Below are positions 28,343 through 39,470 of a stretch of 61,940 bases of DNA, piece after piece. Position 1 is the first letter of the stretch. Each line of letters opens with the position of its first letter. The notes under the pieces were generated by a model. The model was not told where the DNA came from. It made no database searches and saw only the letters and a program-made list of their open reading frames with translations. Source of the DNA: Hyphomicrobiales bacterium (lineage in GTDB: Bacteria; Pseudomonadota; Alphaproteobacteria; Rhizobiales; Beijerinckiaceae); contig JAQGJH010000003.1 in assembly GCA_028290705.1 (NCBI GenBank), positions 1-61,940 on the forward strand. Reading direction: 5' to 3'. Made by a program: the position numbers and the translations under genes.

Positions 28343-29410
28343 TTACTCATCATCGTGAACGTCGCAGTGCGGTTCGGCGGTTTTGTCGCGGCCGGACGCG
28401 CGTTTTACCCGAGTCTGCCTCGGCCTTTCGCGGCCGATGCGCAGATGACCATCGGGGCGAAGGTCGATCAGCGTGCCTCCGAGGGTGGCGCGGAACGCCG
28501 AGCCCGTGGCGATCCGCTGCTGCAGAAGATCGGCCAGGGGTTCGGCTCTTTCAAGGCGGGGCGCCTGTCCGAGGCGCGCGATCTCGCCGACGAGGAGTCG
28601 CAGCACCAGTTCCCCCGGCGCGCCGGCCAGCGGCCGCGCATCGCAGTCTGTGCGGTCCGTCGTTCGCCGCACGTGCAGCGTCTCGGCGAGTTGCAGCGTC
28701 GCGGCTGCGAGCGCGTCGTCGGCGCGGCGCGCGCGGACGGCCAGGCGAGCCCAGTCGGTCGTCTCCATGCCGCCATCCGAGAGCGTCTTCGTCAGCTCGC
28801 GCATGCGGGTTCGGGCGAAGCGGGGGTCGCGGTTCGACGGATCGTCCACGAAGGAGAGTCCGCGCGTGCGGCACGCCTCGATCAACATCGTTTTTGGCAC
28901 ATGCAGCAAGGGCCGGGCGTGGATCAGTCTGCCGCGCGGGCGCGACGCCTGCATGCCCGCGAGGCCGGCGATGCCGCTGCCGCGCATCAGGCGGAACAGG
29001 ATGGTCTCGGCCTGGTCGTCGGCATGGTGGGCGGTGAGCAGGTGGCTCACGCCGATCGCCGCGGCATGGTCGAGCAGGGCCTGATAGCGCCGGGCGCGGG
29101 CGCTTTCCTGGATCCGTGTCGCGGGCTTCGGGCCTCGCCAGGGCAATGTGGCATGTGGGATGCCGAAGTTCTGGCAGATCTCGGCCACGAGCCGCGCCTC
29201 GGCGGCCGACTCGGGACGGAAGCCATGGTCGAACGTGGCGGCATGGATCGAGGGCCGGCCTTCGGCCCGTGCCCATTCGGCCGCGAGCGCCAGCAGGGCC
29301 AGGGAATCCGGGCCGCCCGAAACGGCGATGAGGAGGCCACTGGCCTTCTGGAATGGATCGAGAATGTCGCCGGCATCGAGGCGGGCGGTGTCGGGGGCAG
29401 GCGCGGACAT
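28343..29410 (-). CDS. tilS: tRNA(Ile)-lysidine synthetase
   Basis: The 355-residue enzyme modifies C34 of tRNA-Ile(CAU) to lysidine, so that AUA is read as isoleucine. The PP-loop SGGPDS is at 31-36 in [15 protein letters not shown], followed by [31 protein letters not shown] and [15 protein letters not shown], all typical of TilS. The C-terminal part is short (no large TilC domain as in E. coli), normal for alphaproteobacteria. It lies 22 bp after cpoB and upstream of ftsH, the standard order in the class. The start at 29410 has a poor ribosome site, suggesting translational coupling to cpoB. Confidence 0.94.
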   Translation of the reverse strand: MSAPAPDTARLDAGDILDPFQKASGLLIAVSGGPDSLALLALAAEWARAEGRPSIHAATFDHGFRPESAAEARLVAEICQNFGIPHATLPWRGPKPATRIQESARARRYQALLDHAAAIGVSHLLTAHHADDQAETILFRLMRGSGIAGLAGMQASRPRGRLIHARPLLHVPKTMLIEACRTRGLSFVDDPSNRDPRFARTRMRELTKTLSDGGMETTDWARLAVRARRADDALAAATLQLAETLHVRRTTDRTDCDARPLAGAPGELVLRLLVGEIARLGQAPRLERAEPLADLLQQRIATGSAFRATLGGTLIDLRPDGHLRIGRERPRQTRVKRASGRDKTAEPHCDVHDDE

Positions 29411-29432
29411 GGTCACGCGCGACGGCCCGTCA

Positions 29433-30674
29433 TCAGCACTGAATGCGTTTGGCCTCGCGCTGGGCGCTTGCCTTGACGGTGGTGGCGGCGGGGTATTTGC
29501 GGCCGACTTCGCTGAAGAACGCACAGGCCTGCTCCTTCGCGCCGAGCTTGTCGAGCGACACGCCGAGGCGCACCAGGGCGTCGGCCGCATGCGTGGTCTT
29601 GGGATAGTCGGTCGAAATTTTGAGGTATTGCTCAGCGGCGTCGCGATGGCGGCCGCGCCGGAAGTAGATCTCGCCGAGGTAAAACACCGCTTCGCCGCTC
29701 ATCCTGTCCTTCGGATTGCGCTGCAGGAAGCTCTTCAGGCCCGTTTCGGCGGTGTCGTACTGGCCCTGATTGTAGGCCGCCAGCGCGAGGTCGTAATCGT
29801 CACGGGGCGAGGCCGGGGGCAGGGCCGCCGTCGTCGGCGGCTGCGCGCCGGGGCGCGTCGCCGGGACAGGCGAGGCTGCGGGCGGCACGATGGCGGCCGC
29901 GCGCCGATTGCGCGCGCCGGGCGCGAGGTCCAGCGGCGCGTTCGGGTCGTCGTCGGCATCGAGCGGGCCGGCCGGGAACGCTCCGGGGGTTCGGCTCGAC
30001 ACCGGCGGCAAGGGCGTGCTGGCCGACGCCATGCTGCCGAGAGGCCGCGGTGCCCCGGGGGCATCCGGATTGGCGGTCGGATCGAAGGCGTCGCCACGGG
30101 AGCCGCCGCGCGGCGTCAAGCCGCCCGGGGAGGCGAGCGGCGGCGCGGCGGCCGGAGCCTGGATGACGTCCGGCGCCTCGGCGACGCGCGTGTCGGGCGA
30201 CGGCAGGTCCGACGCGCCGAGGTCGCGCGCCGCGAGATTGCCGATCGGATCGGGGCCGGCGTCCGAGCGCTTGCCCGGCTGGGCCGGAGCCGCCTGAGGC
30301 CGCGCTCCGCCGCGACCGCCCGAAAGTTCCTGGAAGCGGAATTCGACGTCCTGCTGGAACTTGCGAAGCTGCTCTTCGGAACGCCGCACCTGGAACTGCA
30401 TCTGTTCCAACTGGCCGTTCAGATTGCGGATCTGGTTCTCCAGACGGTCGACGCGCAGCAGCAGTTCGGCGGTTTCCGCGCCGGCATTGTCCTGCGGGCG
30501 ATTGAAGAACTGGGCCTGCTCGATCGCCACGGTCGGGCGGGCGACGTTCGTCATGGCCGGACCGGCGGAGGCGGGGGCCGGCAGCGCCGCCGCGGCGGCC
30601 AGCAGCACGCCCAGCAGCCCTGCCTTCAGGCCGCTGGCGGTCGAGTCGGATCGTCTGGTGTCACTTGTCTGCAT
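29433..30674 (-). CDS. cpoB: Tol-Pal system protein CpoB (YbgF)
   Basis: The 413-residue periplasmic protein has a signal peptide (about 1-37), a trimerising coiled coil (about 67-115: LLLRVDRLENQIRNLNGQLE), a long Pro/Ala-rich linker (about 120-280), and C-terminal TPR repeats (LALAAYNQGQYDTAETGLKS, FYLGEIYFRRGRHRDAAEQY). CpoB couples outer-membrane constriction by Tol-Pal to peptidoglycan synthesis at the septum. The linker is unusually long compared with E. coli CpoB (263 residues total). It is the fifth gene after tolQ in the block and precedes tilS. Confidence 0.93.
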   Translation of the reverse strand: MQTSDTRRSDSTASGLKAGLLGVLLAAAAALPAPASAGPAMTNVARPTVAIEQAQFFNRPQDNAGAETAELLLRVDRLENQIRNLNGQLEQMQFQVRRSEEQLRKFQQDVEFRFQELSGGRGGARPQAAPAQPGKRSDAGPDPIGNLAARDLGASDLPSPDTRVAEAPDVIQAPAAAPPLASPGGLTPRGGSRGDAFDPTANPDAPGAPRPLGSMASASTPLPPVSSRTPGAFPAGPLDADDDPNAPLDLAPGARNRRAAAIVPPAASPVPATRPGAQPPTTAALPPASPRDDYDLALAAYNQGQYDTAETGLKSFLQRNPKDRMSGEAVFYLGEIYFRRGRHRDAAEQYLKISTDYPKTTHAADALVRLGVSLDKLGAKEQACAFFSEVGRKYPAATTVKASAQREAKRIQC

Positions 30675-30762
30675 GGGCAGGGCCTCGAAGCACGGAAGGA
30701 GCGGCTGTTGTTAACATAGCGGCGTCACTTCGGCCAAAGTTTGGTCCGCGAACCCCTGAACG

Positions 30763-30791
30763 AAGAAAAGCCGGCGCGTGAGCGCCGGCTT
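30763..30791 (-). terminator. Rho-independent terminator after pal
   Basis: AAGCCGGCGC, tetraloop and GCGCCGGCTT (30768-30791), followed on the minus strand by TTCTTCG. It separates pal from cpoB, so cpoB-tilS probably depends on readthrough or on a promoter in the 154-bp gap. Confidence 0.8.
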
Positions 30792-30828
30792 CGAGACGTG
30801 TCGTCGCAGGTCCGCGAAGCGGCTGCGA

Positions 30829-31353
30829 TCAGGAGGTCGGGCCACCGCCCAGAACCGTGACGGCCCGGCGGTTTTGCGACCAGCAGGAGATGTCGTTGCA
30901 AACCGCAACGGGGCGTTCCTTGCCGTAGCTGATCGTGCGGATGCGCGAGGCGGGAACGCCACGGGCCGCGAGATAGCTCTTGGCGGCTTCGGCGCGGCGG
31001 GCGCCGAGCGCGAAGTTGTATTCGCGCGTGCCGCGCTCGTCGGCATGGCCTTCGAGCGTGATCGTGTAGCGCGGATATTGCGAGAGCCAACGGGCCTGCT
31101 TCTCGAGCGTGCCCTGCGCGGTCGAGGTCAGTTCGGTCGAGTCGCTTTCGAAGAAGACGCGATCGCCGACGTTGACGACGAAATCCTGCTGCGAACCGGG
31201 CGAGGCGCTGCCCGCGCCAGCGCCGCCGAGACCGCCACTACCACCGGCGCCGCCCGCCAGCTCGTTCGGGTTCTTGGAACATGCGGCCATGGCGAGGGCC
31301 GCGGAGAGCACGGCCGCAAGCTTCAGGCTCCGCGCGTTCATCGAAAAATTCAT
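30829..31353 (-). CDS. pal: Peptidoglycan-associated lipoprotein Pal
   Basis: The 174-residue outer-membrane lipoprotein has a signal sequence ending in the lipobox LAMAAC with lipidated Cys25, a Gly-rich linker (about 34-52), and an OmpA-like peptidoglycan-binding domain with TITLEGHADERGTREYNFAL and QNRRAV. It anchors the outer membrane to peptidoglycan and binds TolB and TolA. ATG at 31353 has AAGGAG upstream. It is separated from tolB by 334 bp, more than elsewhere in the block, and from cpoB by a terminator, so it is probably also transcribed on its own at a high level. Confidence 0.96.
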   Translation of the reverse strand: MNFSMNARSLKLAAVLSAALAMAACSKNPNELAGGAGGSGGLGGAGAGSASPGSQQDFVVNVGDRVFFESDSTELTSTAQGTLEKQARWLSQYPRYTITLEGHADERGTREYNFALGARRAEAAKSYLAARGVPASRIRTISYGKERPVAVCNDISCWSQNRRAVTVLGGGPTS

Positions 31354-31687
31354 CCCGGTACTCCTTTACTGACAGCCGGACATGGCGTCAGTCGTAGCCA
31401 GTGTTGGTTAAGCGAAGGTTCCATCAACCTTGATCGACTCTTCACGCGATGCGTTGCTTTCGAGCAAACCTGCATCGTGGTTAATCGATGGTTGATGGCG
31501 GGATTGGGGCGCGGCGCGCGCGCCGGCACAGACACGGCGCTGCTGTGTCATTTGTGTCGTGCTGACGCTGCGTATCAGTGTGTTTCAGCGTGTCTCGGCG
31601 CGAAAAACCGCGATTACGGCTGTTCCCGGCCACTCTTTGCAACACGGCGCGACGTGTCGGCGCCCGCAGAGTCGACGCGCCGGCGAA
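31354..31687. other. pal-tolB intergenic region, no gene seen
   Basis: This 334-bp gap holds no convincing ORF. It has two separate TTAACC half-sites on the minus strand (near 31408 and 31480), a GANTC methylation site near 31435 and another near 31672, and long GC-alternating stretches around 31510. It probably carries the pal promoter and leader, but I cannot place a -35/-10 pair with confidence. Confidence 0.4.
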
Positions 31688-33010
31688 TCAGCTCAGCAGC
31701 GGACCCCAGGACGGATCGGAGCCGAAGGCCGGCGTCGGCACCGCAAATTCGCCGCGGCCGAAAATATCCGCCATGTGGATCTTTGCGCCGGCGGAGCCGC
31801 CCGGATCGCGGAAGAACATGACGTAGAGGCCGTTGGGCGCGAAGGTCGGGCCTTCGTTGTGATAGCCCTCGGTCAGGATGCGCTCGCCCGTGCCGTCGGG
31901 CTTCATCACGCCGATGCCGAACGAACCGCCCTTCTGGCGCGTGAAGGCAATGAAATCGCCCTTCGGCGACCAGACCGGAGTGGAGTAGCGCGCGCCTTCT
32001 CCGAAGGAAATGCGCTTGCCGCCGCCGCCTCCGCCAGCCGGCATGACGTAGACCTGCTGCGTTCCGCCGCGATCCGACTCGAAGACGATCTGGCTGCCGT
32101 CGGGCGAGTAGGAGGGCGAGGTGTCGATGCCGGCCGTGTCGGTGAGGCGCGTCGTCGTGCGCGAGCGCAGATCCATGGTGAAGAGGTTCGAGGACGAGCC
32201 CTGCGACAGCGACATGATGATCTTCTGCCCGTCGGGCGAGAAGCGCGGCGAAAAGGTCATGCCGGGAAAATTGCCGACGACTTCGCGCTGGCCGGTTTCG
32301 ATGTTCATCAGGAAGACGCGCGGATCGCCCTGTCCGAACGACATATAGGCGACATCCTGCGATGACGGCGAGAAACGCGGCGTCACCACGAGATCGTCGC
32401 CGCGGCTGAGGAAGCGGACGTTGCCGCCGTCCTGGTCCATGATGGCGAGACGCTTGCGGCGCTTCTCCTTCGGGCCGGATTCATCGACGAAGACGACGCG
32501 GCTGTCGAAGAAGCCCTTCTCGCCCGTGACGCGCGTGAAAATGGCGTCCGACACGATGTGGGCGACGCGGCGCGCGTTGTTGGGATCCGTCACATATTGC
32601 TGGCCCGCGACCTGCTGGCCGCTGGTGACGTCCCACAGCCGGAATTCGGTGCGCAGCCGGCCATCCGGCGCGCGGGCGACGCGGCCCGTGACGACGAATT
32701 GCGCATTCAGCATGCGCCAGGAATCCATCTGGGGCGGCTGATCGGGATTGGTGACGTTCTCGACGAAGCTCTTGGGCTCCAGCGGCTGCAGGAAAACCGA
32801 ACGCTTGAAGTTGTTCGTCACAATGCCGCTGAGCGCCGGGCCCTGCTCGCCGGCGAAATTCGTCACGGCGATCTGGACCGGCTGGAAGTTCGAGCCGCGG
32901 CGGATGTCGAGATAGGGGGCCTGGGCCAGCGCGGATCCGGCGAAGGGCGCGAGCGCCGCGCCCGACAGGAGAAGGGAGGCGGCCTGGCGGCGGGTGAAGG
33001 CATGGGACAT
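31688..33010 (-). CDS. tolB: Tol-Pal translocation protein TolB
   Basis: The 440-residue periplasmic protein has an N-terminal signal ([20 protein letters not shown]), an alpha/beta domain, and a six-bladed WD40-like beta-propeller with repeats such as [38 protein letters not shown] and [16 protein letters not shown]. It shuttles between TolA and Pal. The TRRQAASLL segment resembles a Tat signal motif, so export might use Tat rather than Sec. ATG at 33010 is chosen because it starts the signal peptide; the ATG at 33073 overlaps tolA. It lies 59 bp after tolA. Confidence 0.96.
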   Translation of the reverse strand: MSHAFTRRQAASLLLSGAALAPFAGSALAQAPYLDIRRGSNFQPVQIAVTNFAGEQGPALSGIVTNNFKRSVFLQPLEPKSFVENVTNPDQPPQMDSWRMLNAQFVVTGRVARAPDGRLRTEFRLWDVTSGQQVAGQQYVTDPNNARRVAHIVSDAIFTRVTGEKGFFDSRVVFVDESGPKEKRRKRLAIMDQDGGNVRFLSRGDDLVVTPRFSPSSQDVAYMSFGQGDPRVFLMNIETGQREVVGNFPGMTFSPRFSPDGQKIIMSLSQGSSSNLFTMDLRSRTTTRLTDTAGIDTSPSYSPDGSQIVFESDRGGTQQVYVMPAGGGGGGKRISFGEGARYSTPVWSPKGDFIAFTRQKGGSFGIGVMKPDGTGERILTEGYHNEGPTFAPNGLYVMFFRDPGGSAGAKIHMADIFGRGEFAVPTPAFGSDPSWGPLLS

Positions 33011-33069
33011 GGACTGATCTCGACGGTGGTTGGCCGGAGCGGGTGATATGGGCAGAAGGGGCGGTGAAA

Positions 33070-34212
33070 TCATCCCTGCATTTCTTCAGGATCGAAACGC
33101 AGGATACGAGCACGCCATTGTTCGAAATAGGGCGCGTATTGCGCCGGAATCTTCAGAGGATCGCAGCGCCGCACGGCGCGCAGCGCGCTTTCGGCGAGGC
33201 TGCGGAGCGCCGGATCGGACGGCGGATTGAGCAGCGCCGGCGTGCCCACGAGCGCGCCGGTCCTGTTGTATTCCACCTTGATCTGCGGAATGTAGCGCTG
33301 GCCCGAGCTGAGGCCGAGGTATGACCAGCACTGCTTGTATTGGTCCTGCAGCAGGCCATCCAGCTGGCCCCACAAGGACGGCGACATTTTGGGCGCGTTC
33401 GCCGTGGCGGTGCCGATGGACGCCGTCTGGTTGATGGCTCGGCCGGTCGAGGGTTTCTGCTGCGACGCTTCGCGCGAGAGCAGCTTTGCGATGGCGGCCG
33501 GATCGGGACGCGGGCGATCGCTCGACTCGTCGCCGGATTTCGGCTTCGAGGCGGGCTTTGGCGCGTCTTCGGCCTTTTTCTGCTCGAGCAGCTTGGCGAT
33601 CTGGCTGGGGTCCGGCCGCGGCGGCTCCCTGGGCTTGGGCGGCGCCTTCGGTGGCGTCGGCGCCTCGACCTTTTTGGGCTCCTCGCGGGGACGCACGGGT
33701 GGCTTCGGCGGTTCGATGGCCTCGGCTTCCTTGGGCGGCTCGGGCTTCTCCGGCTCGGCCTTCAGGGGCGGGCGCGGCGTCGGCAAGGGCGGCAGCGGCG
33801 GCTCCGGCTTGACGGGTTCGGGCTTGACCGGTTCGGGCTGCGGGAGAGCTGCGACGCGCTGCGGCGGCAGCGGCACGGGCTTTTCATCTTCGCCGGGATC
33901 GGGCTGGCGCGGCGCTTTCGGCGGCGGCGCGACGGTGTCGACCTTGGCCTCGTTGACGACCTTCTCGGGCTTGCTTTCCTCGACGTCCGCGACCTTGTCG
34001 GCGCGCGGCGGCTGCGGCTTCATCTCCTTGGCGGTCTTCTCGCCGCGCATGATCTCGTTGAACTGCGCATCGGTCACGACTTCGACCGGGACCGATTCCT
34101 GCGCTTCCTGGAATTTCGGCGCGTCCGAGAAGGCGACGAGCGTCGCCAGCAGCATCGCCGTATGGGCGACGCCGGAGACGATCATGCCGGGTTCGGTTGC
34201 GGAGAATTTCAC
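33070..34212 (-). CDS. tolA: Cell envelope integrity protein TolA
   Basis: The 380-residue protein has one N-terminal transmembrane helix (about 9-28), a long Pro/Lys/Glu-rich domain II (about 60-270, with repeats such as [14 protein letters not shown]), and a C-terminal domain with [20 protein letters not shown] and the ordered [16 protein letters not shown]. It spans the periplasm and passes TolQR motor force to TolB/Pal. Domain II is proline-rich rather than the Ala/Lys helix of E. coli TolA, as usual in alphaproteobacteria. It starts 10 bp after tolR. Confidence 0.93.
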   Translation of the reverse strand: MKFSATEPGMIVSGVAHTAMLLATLVAFSDAPKFQEAQESVPVEVVTDAQFNEIMRGEKTAKEMKPQPPRADKVADVEESKPEKVVNEAKVDTVAPPPKAPRQPDPGEDEKPVPLPPQRVAALPQPEPVKPEPVKPEPPLPPLPTPRPPLKAEPEKPEPPKEAEAIEPPKPPVRPREEPKKVEAPTPPKAPPKPREPPRPDPSQIAKLLEQKKAEDAPKPASKPKSGDESSDRPRPDPAAIAKLLSREASQQKPSTGRAINQTASIGTATANAPKMSPSLWGQLDGLLQDQYKQCWSYLGLSSGQRYIPQIKVEYNRTGALVGTPALLNPPSDPALRSLAESALRAVRRCDPLKIPAQYAPYFEQWRARILRFDPEEMQG

Positions 34213-34222
34213 GGGCGGAGGC

Positions 34223-34669
34223 TCACTTCTTCTCCTGCTCGGTGACCAGCGCGACCTTCTTGTAGCCGGCGGCGGTCACGATCGACATCACTTCGGCGAC
34301 CCGTCCATAGGTCACGCCGCGTGCGCCCCGCACATAGATGCGCTCGTCGAATCCCTGCGTGGCCAGAGCCTTCAGGCGCTCCGGCAGGTCTTCGATGCGG
34401 ATCGGCTGATCGGCCAGGAAAATCGCGCCTTTTTCGTCGATGGCGACGCTCAGCGGCTTCTGCTCGATGTTCAGCGCCGCCGCCTTGGTCTGCGGCAGAT
34501 CGATCGGCACGCCGGTGGCGAGCAGCGGCGCGGCGACCATGAAGATGATGAGCAGCACCAGCATGACGTCGATGAACGGCGTCATGTTGATTTCAGCCAT
34601 GGCGCCGTAACGCGGCACGCCGCGCCTGCGACGTCCGCCCTTCGAGCCTGCTCCGACCGACATTCCCAT
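34223..34669 (-). CDS. tolR: Tol-Pal system protein TolR
   Basis: The 148-residue ExbD/TolR protein has a basic N-terminus (GGRRRRGVPRYG), one transmembrane helix with the functional Asp34 in MTPFIDVMLVLLIIFM, and a periplasmic domain ending YKKVALVTEQ. The Asp carries protons with TolQ. It lies between tolQ (21-bp gap) and tolA (10-bp gap). Confidence 0.96.
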   Translation of the reverse strand: MGMSVGAGSKGGRRRRGVPRYGAMAEINMTPFIDVMLVLLIIFMVAAPLLATGVPIDLPQTKAAALNIEQKPLSVAIDEKGAIFLADQPIRIEDLPERLKALATQGFDERIYVRGARGVTYGRVAEVMSIVTAAGYKKVALVTEQEKK

Positions 34670-34690
34670 TGCGTTGGCTCCTTGACCCGA

Positions 34691-35425
<735 letters not shown>

Positions 35426-35576
35426 CTCAAGGTCCTTCGCTCGTCCGGCGCGGGCACGGATCTCGCACGCGACGCACGCCGTTACCTCTGCGCAGAATCC
35501 GTCATTTCTGGGGCTTTGCGGGGTTCGGCACCCTCGGCAAGCCCTTTGCCAGCCTCGAGTTAAGCACGCATCAGGG

Positions 35577-35591
35577 TTAATTTGGCGTTAC
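35577..35591 (-). promoter_or_regulatory. CtrA-like half-degenerate site upstream of tolQ
   Basis: TTAA (35577-35580), seven bases, TTAC (35588-35591); on the minus strand this is GTAA-N7-TTAA. It lies about 150 bp before tolQ in the ybgC-tolQ gap and differs from the CtrA consensus at one base. A further TTAA occurs at 35560. Confidence 0.4.
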
Positions 35592-35630
35592 CGGGCGCTG
35601 CGCTGCACGCTGGTGCAGGGTGGCTGAAGC

Positions 35631-36035
35631 TCAGCCGCTGAGACGCTGGCGAATACCCGCCGGGATGCGGGCCGGGCGGCCGTCCGCCACGCAGGCGATG
35701 CGCACCCTGGCCGTGACGAGCAGGTCGTCGCCGCGCAGGATGCGCTGGTCGAGCTCGAGCGACGCGCCCTTGATGGCGACCGGGCTGGCCTCGATGGCGA
35801 GGAGATCATCCATCCGGGCGGGCTTCAGGAACTCGATCGTCATCGCCCGGACCGCGAAGCCGAACCGCGCCGCCGGATCGCCCGCGTGGATCTCGCCCTG
35901 GTGGACGTCGAGCCCACGCAGCATTTCGGTGCGTCCGCGCTCCATGAAGCGAAGATAGGACGCGTGATAGACCACGCCGGAGAAGTCGGTGTCTTCATAG
36001 TAGACGCGGACGGGGAAGGAATGCGGCATCGTCAC
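35631..36035 (-). CDS. ybgC: Acyl-CoA thioesterase YbgC
   Basis: The 134-residue hot-dog fold protein starts MTMPHSFPVRVYYEDTDFSG and has the catalytic Asp in YYEDTDFSGVVYHASYLRF. It hydrolyses acyl-CoA or acyl-ACP and heads the tol cluster in most Proteobacteria, where a link to phospholipid synthesis has been proposed. The start could be the second Met (36029). It follows ruvB by 6 bp. Confidence 0.93.
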   Translation of the reverse strand: MTMPHSFPVRVYYEDTDFSGVVYHASYLRFMERGRTEMLRGLDVHQGEIHAGDPAARFGFAVRAMTIEFLKPARMDDLLAIEASPVAIKGASLELDQRILRGDDLLVTARVRIACVADGRPARIPAGIRQRLSG

Positions 36036-36041
36036 TGGCCC

Positions 36042-37088
36042 TCAAAGGTCGTCGTCGAGGCCGAGGCCGAGTTGCAGGGACGGGTCGCGGCTCGGCGGTT
36101 CGAGGCCGAGATGCCGGAAGGCCGCCGGGGTGAGAATGCGCCCGCGCGGCGTGCGCTGGATGAAGCCCTGCTGGAGCAGATAGGGCTCGATGATTTCCTC
36201 GATGGCGTCGCGCGGCTCGGACAGCGAGGCCGCGATGGTCTCGATGCCGACGGGGCCGCCGCCGAATTTCAGCGCGACCGTGTCGAGATAGCGCCGGTCC
36301 ATGATGTCGAGCCCGATCTCGTCGACGTCGAGCGCCCGCAACGCGCCGTCCGCCACCTTGCGGGTGATGGACGCGTCGCCGTCCACGATGGCGAAGTCGC
36401 GGACGCGGCGCAAAAGGCGGCCGGCGATGCGGGGCGTTCCGCGCGCCCTGCGGGCGATCTCGTTGGCGCCGTCCTCCGTCATCGGGATGTTCATGACGCG
36501 CGCGCCGCGCCGCACGATCGATTCGAGCTCGGGCACGGTGTAGAAATTCAGCCGGATCGGAATGCCGAAGCGGTCGCGCAGCGGCGTCGTCAGCAGGCCC
36601 GCGCGGGTCGTCGCGCCGACCAGCGTGAACTTGCTCAGGTCGATCTTGACCGACCGGGCCGCCGGTCCTTCGCCGATGATGAGGTCGAGCTGAAAATCCT
36701 CCATGGCGGGATAGAGAATTTCTTCCACGGCCGGATTGAGCCGGTGGATTTCGTCGATGAAGAGCACGTCGCGATCTTCGAGATTGGTCAGCTGCGCGGC
36801 GAGATCGCCCGCCTTGGCGATGACGGGTCCGGAGGTCGAGCGAAAATTGACGCCCAGTTCACGCGCGACGATCTGGGCGAGCGTCGTCTTGCCGAGGCCG
36901 GGCGGCCCGACGAAGAGCACATGGTCCAGCGCCTCGCCGCGCGCCTTGGCGGCTTCGATGAAGACCTTGAGGTTCTTGCGCGCGGCTTCCTGCCCGGTGA
37001 ATTCGAGCAGTGACATCGGCCGGATGGTGGCGTCGACGTCGTCGTCGCGCTTGTCGGCCGAAACCAGACGTGCGGGCGGTGTGGTCAT
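36042..37088 (-). CDS. ruvB: Holliday junction branch-migration ATPase RuvB
   Basis: The 348-residue AAA+ motor has [18 protein letters not shown], Walker A GPPGLGKT (61-68), Walker [11 protein letters not shown], sensor [19 protein letters not shown], and a C-terminal winged helix ending [17 protein letters not shown]. With RuvA it drives branch migration at Holliday junctions. The gene follows a small membrane-protein gene rather than ruvA itself, but all are co-directional. Confidence 0.97.
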   Translation of the reverse strand: MTTPPARLVSADKRDDDVDATIRPMSLLEFTGQEAARKNLKVFIEAAKARGEALDHVLFVGPPGLGKTTLAQIVARELGVNFRSTSGPVIAKAGDLAAQLTNLEDRDVLFIDEIHRLNPAVEEILYPAMEDFQLDLIIGEGPAARSVKIDLSKFTLVGATTRAGLLTTPLRDRFGIPIRLNFYTVPELESIVRRGARVMNIPMTEDGANEIARRARGTPRIAGRLLRRVRDFAIVDGDASITRKVADGALRALDVDEIGLDIMDRRYLDTVALKFGGGPVGIETIAASLSEPRDAIEEIIEPYLLQQGFIQRTPRGRILTPAAFRHLGLEPPSRDPSLQLGLGLDDDL

Positions 37089-37098
37089 GAGCGGTGTT

Positions 37099-37554
37099 TC
37101 ATGCTGGAGAATGCCATCTCTTGGTGAGCCGCCAATAGAGCGCCGCGCTGGCGGTGGACAGAAGCAGGAAAGCCGCCATGCCGCCGGAAAAGAGCGTGTC
37201 GCCGAACGATCTATGCGATGAAGCCCACAGGCCGCAAACGAGAGTCGAGACGAACGTTGCGGTGAGCACGAGCGGCAGCGAAAGCGAGGGCCTGCGCCAG
37301 AACGGCAGCATCAGCACGAGCGCGCCGAGCGCGATGGGTCCGCCGACGATCAACGCGCCCAGCAGCGACACGAGCCAGAATCCCAGAAGCTCATCCGGTG
37401 GAGCGGGTGCATCAAAGATGCCCGGCATTGCGATAAACGCCAACATGGCGAGGGTCGCGCCAATCCATGGCCCGACAAAAAGAGCGCCGAACAGGCACAG
37501 GCTGCGCGCCAGCAGACCGCGCGATGGTGGGCGTGTCTGCGTGGCGGAGGTCAT
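37099..37554 (-). CDS. Four-helix membrane protein inserted between ruvA and ruvB
   Basis: The 151-residue protein has about four hydrophobic segments (about 20-42, 58-85, 92-112, 124-142) and a basic end ([12 protein letters not shown]). I do not recognise a family. Its ATG overlaps the ruvA stop by 4 bp (ATGA), and ruvB starts 10 bp after its end, so it is translated within the ruv operon. It does not resemble any recombination protein; it is probably a lineage-specific insertion. Confidence 0.7.
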   Translation of the reverse strand: MTSATQTRPPSRGLLARSLCLFGALFVGPWIGATLAMLAFIAMPGIFDAPAPPDELLGFWLVSLLGALIVGGPIALGALVLMLPFWRRPSLSLPLVLTATFVSTLVCGLWASSHRSFGDTLFSGGMAAFLLLSTASAALYWRLTKRWHSPA

Positions 37555-38168
37555 TTCGACAGTTCCTTCAGGCCCCGCCGGATCAGCGCCGCGGTCGGCG
37601 CTTCGTCGCCGAGTTCGCGCAGGCTCGCCGCGATGGCGGCGGCCGATTGCGGGCGCGCGTAGCCCAGATTGACGAGCGCCGAAATGGCGTCGCGCACCGG
37701 CGCCGGGGCGGTCATTGACTCGTCGCCGCCCGACAATTGCGCGAGATTGGGATCGACGTGACCGAAGGCCGGCGCCTTGTCCTTCAGCTCCAGCACGATG
37801 CGCTGTGCGAGTTTCGGCCCGACGCCGGGCGCGCGCGCCACCATGGCCTTGTCCTGCGAGGCGATCGCGGTGGCGAGTTCCCCGGGGGGCAGGATGCCCA
37901 GGATCGCGAGCGCGACCTTCGAGCCGACGCCCTGCACGCTCTGCAGCAGGCGGAACCAGTCACGCTCCGCATCAGAGGCAAAGCCGAAAAGCCGGATCGC
38001 GTCTTCCCGCACCTGCGTCTCGATGGCGAGCGTGGCGGCTTCGCCGGCGGGCGGCAATTTCTGCAGCGTGCGCGACGAGCATTGCACGACATAGCCGACG
38101 CCGTGCACGTCGAGGATCACGTGGTCTTCGGCGTAGGAATCGATCACGCCCTTGAGTTTGCCGATCAT
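37551..38168 (-). CDS. ruvA: Holliday junction DNA-binding protein RuvA
   Basis: The 205-residue protein begins [20 protein letters not shown] (OB fold), has tandem helix-hairpin-helix motifs ([15 protein letters not shown] and [20 protein letters not shown]), an acidic-linker region, and the C-terminal RuvB-binding domain [20 protein letters not shown]. Tetramers hold the junction open for RuvB. It overlaps both the upstream MFS gene and the downstream membrane gene by 4 bp. Confidence 0.97.
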   Translation of the reverse strand: MIGKLKGVIDSYAEDHVILDVHGVGYVVQCSSRTLQKLPPAGEAATLAIETQVREDAIRLFGFASDAERDWFRLLQSVQGVGSKVALAILGILPPGELATAIASQDKAMVARAPGVGPKLAQRIVLELKDKAPAFGHVDPNLAQLSGGDESMTAPAPVRDAISALVNLGYARPQSAAAIAASLRELGDEAPTAALIRRGLKELSK

Positions 38169-39421
38169 GTGGTCCGCCGGTTCGAAACGTCAGTCATGCT
38201 TGTGGTTTGTTCATCGCGAGCCGCCTGTTTCCATATCAGGAAAGCGCAGACCGCGAGATTGACGAGGTTCCACGCAAGGCCGTTGAGGAACGCCATCTGG
38301 TAGCTGCCGGTCAGATCGTAGACCCAACCCGACATCCAGCCGCCCAGAGCCATGCCGACGAGCGTCGCCATGATGATGATGCCGAGCGTGCCGCCGGCTT
38401 TCGACGCGGGAAAGAATTCGCGCACGATCACGGCATACATCGGCACGATGCCACCCTGGAACAGGCCGAACAGAGCCGAGATGAGGTAGAGCGACGCGAG
38501 TCCGTCGAAGATGGCATAGAGGCAGAGCGCCGCGCCTTGCAGGAACGAGCCGATCATCAGCGTGCGCAGTCCACCGATCCGGTCGGCCACGAGCCCGGAG
38601 ACGAGGCGGCTGACGATGCCGAAACCCAGCATCAGCGACAGCATTTCTGCGCCGCGCGCGGGTCCGTAGCCGAGATCGGCGCAATAGGCGACGAGATGCA
38701 CCTGCGGCATCGCCATGGCGACGCAGCAGGCGACGCCGGCGACCACCAGCAGAGCGAGCAAAGCGTTCTGCGACAGCGGCATCGAGCCGTGCCGGGACGT
38801 CGGCGCAAGCGTCGAGCGCGCTTCGGCGGGTGCGCGGCGATGCAGCAGAAAAGCCAGCGGGACGAGTGTCGCGATGCAGAAAATCCCGGTCGCGAGATGC
38901 GTCGTGCGCCAGCCCTCGGAGGCGATGAGCGCCTGCAGGATGGGCGGCCAGATCGTGCCGCCCAGGTAATTGCCCGAGGATGCGATCGTCACGGCGATGC
39001 CGCGCCGCTTGACGAACCAGTGGGACATGTCGGCCATGATGGGGGCAAAGCTCGCCGAGGCGCCGAAGCCGACGACGAGTTGTGCGAGGCCATAGATCGT
39101 CAGCGTCGAGGCCTGCGAGGCCGCCACATAGCCGAGGCCCAGCGAGCTCGCGCCGAGCAGCAGCGGCGTGACGATGCCGAAGCGATCGGCGAGACGGCCC
39201 ATCAGCACGCCGCCGAACCCGAAGCCCAGCATGGTCAAGGTGTAGGGCAGGGAGGCTTCCGCGCGCGTGACACCAAAGCCGGCCTGGACCGCCGGCAGCG
39301 CGACCACGAAGGACCACATGCCGATCGAGCCTATGGAGCCGATGACGACCGCGATCGCCAGCCGGCGCCAGGCCGCCGCGGTGTCGCGCATGTCGATGCC
39401 GGTGGAGGCTGCCTGCGTCAT
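38165..39421 (-). CDS. MFS transporter (monocarboxylate/oxalate-formate-like) inside the ruv operon
   Basis: The 418-residue protein has 12 predicted helices and the MFS motif GRLADRFG between helices 2 and 3. The pattern [39 protein letters not shown] and the second-half [14 protein letters not shown] resembles the monocarboxylate/oxalate-formate antiporter group. The substrate is unknown. It lies 49 bp after ruvC and its stop overlaps the ruvA start by 4 bp, so it is translationally tied to ruvA. A transporter between ruvC and ruvA is not typical of the class. Confidence 0.85.
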   Translation of the reverse strand: MTQAASTGIDMRDTAAAWRRLAIAVVIGSIGSIGMWSFVVALPAVQAGFGVTRAEASLPYTLTMLGFGFGGVLMGRLADRFGIVTPLLLGASSLGLGYVAASQASTLTIYGLAQLVVGFGASASFAPIMADMSHWFVKRRGIAVTIASSGNYLGGTIWPPILQALIASEGWRTTHLATGIFCIATLVPLAFLLHRRAPAEARSTLAPTSRHGSMPLSQNALLALLVVAGVACCVAMAMPQVHLVAYCADLGYGPARGAEMLSLMLGFGIVSRLVSGLVADRIGGLRTLMIGSFLQGAALCLYAIFDGLASLYLISALFGLFQGGIVPMYAVIVREFFPASKAGGTLGIIIMATLVGMALGGWMSGWVYDLTGSYQMAFLNGLAWNLVNLAVCAFLIWKQAARDEQTTSMTDVSNRRTT

Positions 39422-39470
39422 GGCCGGACGATGTCACCGCCCTGCGCCGGCGTCCAGCCGGCCGCGGGGC

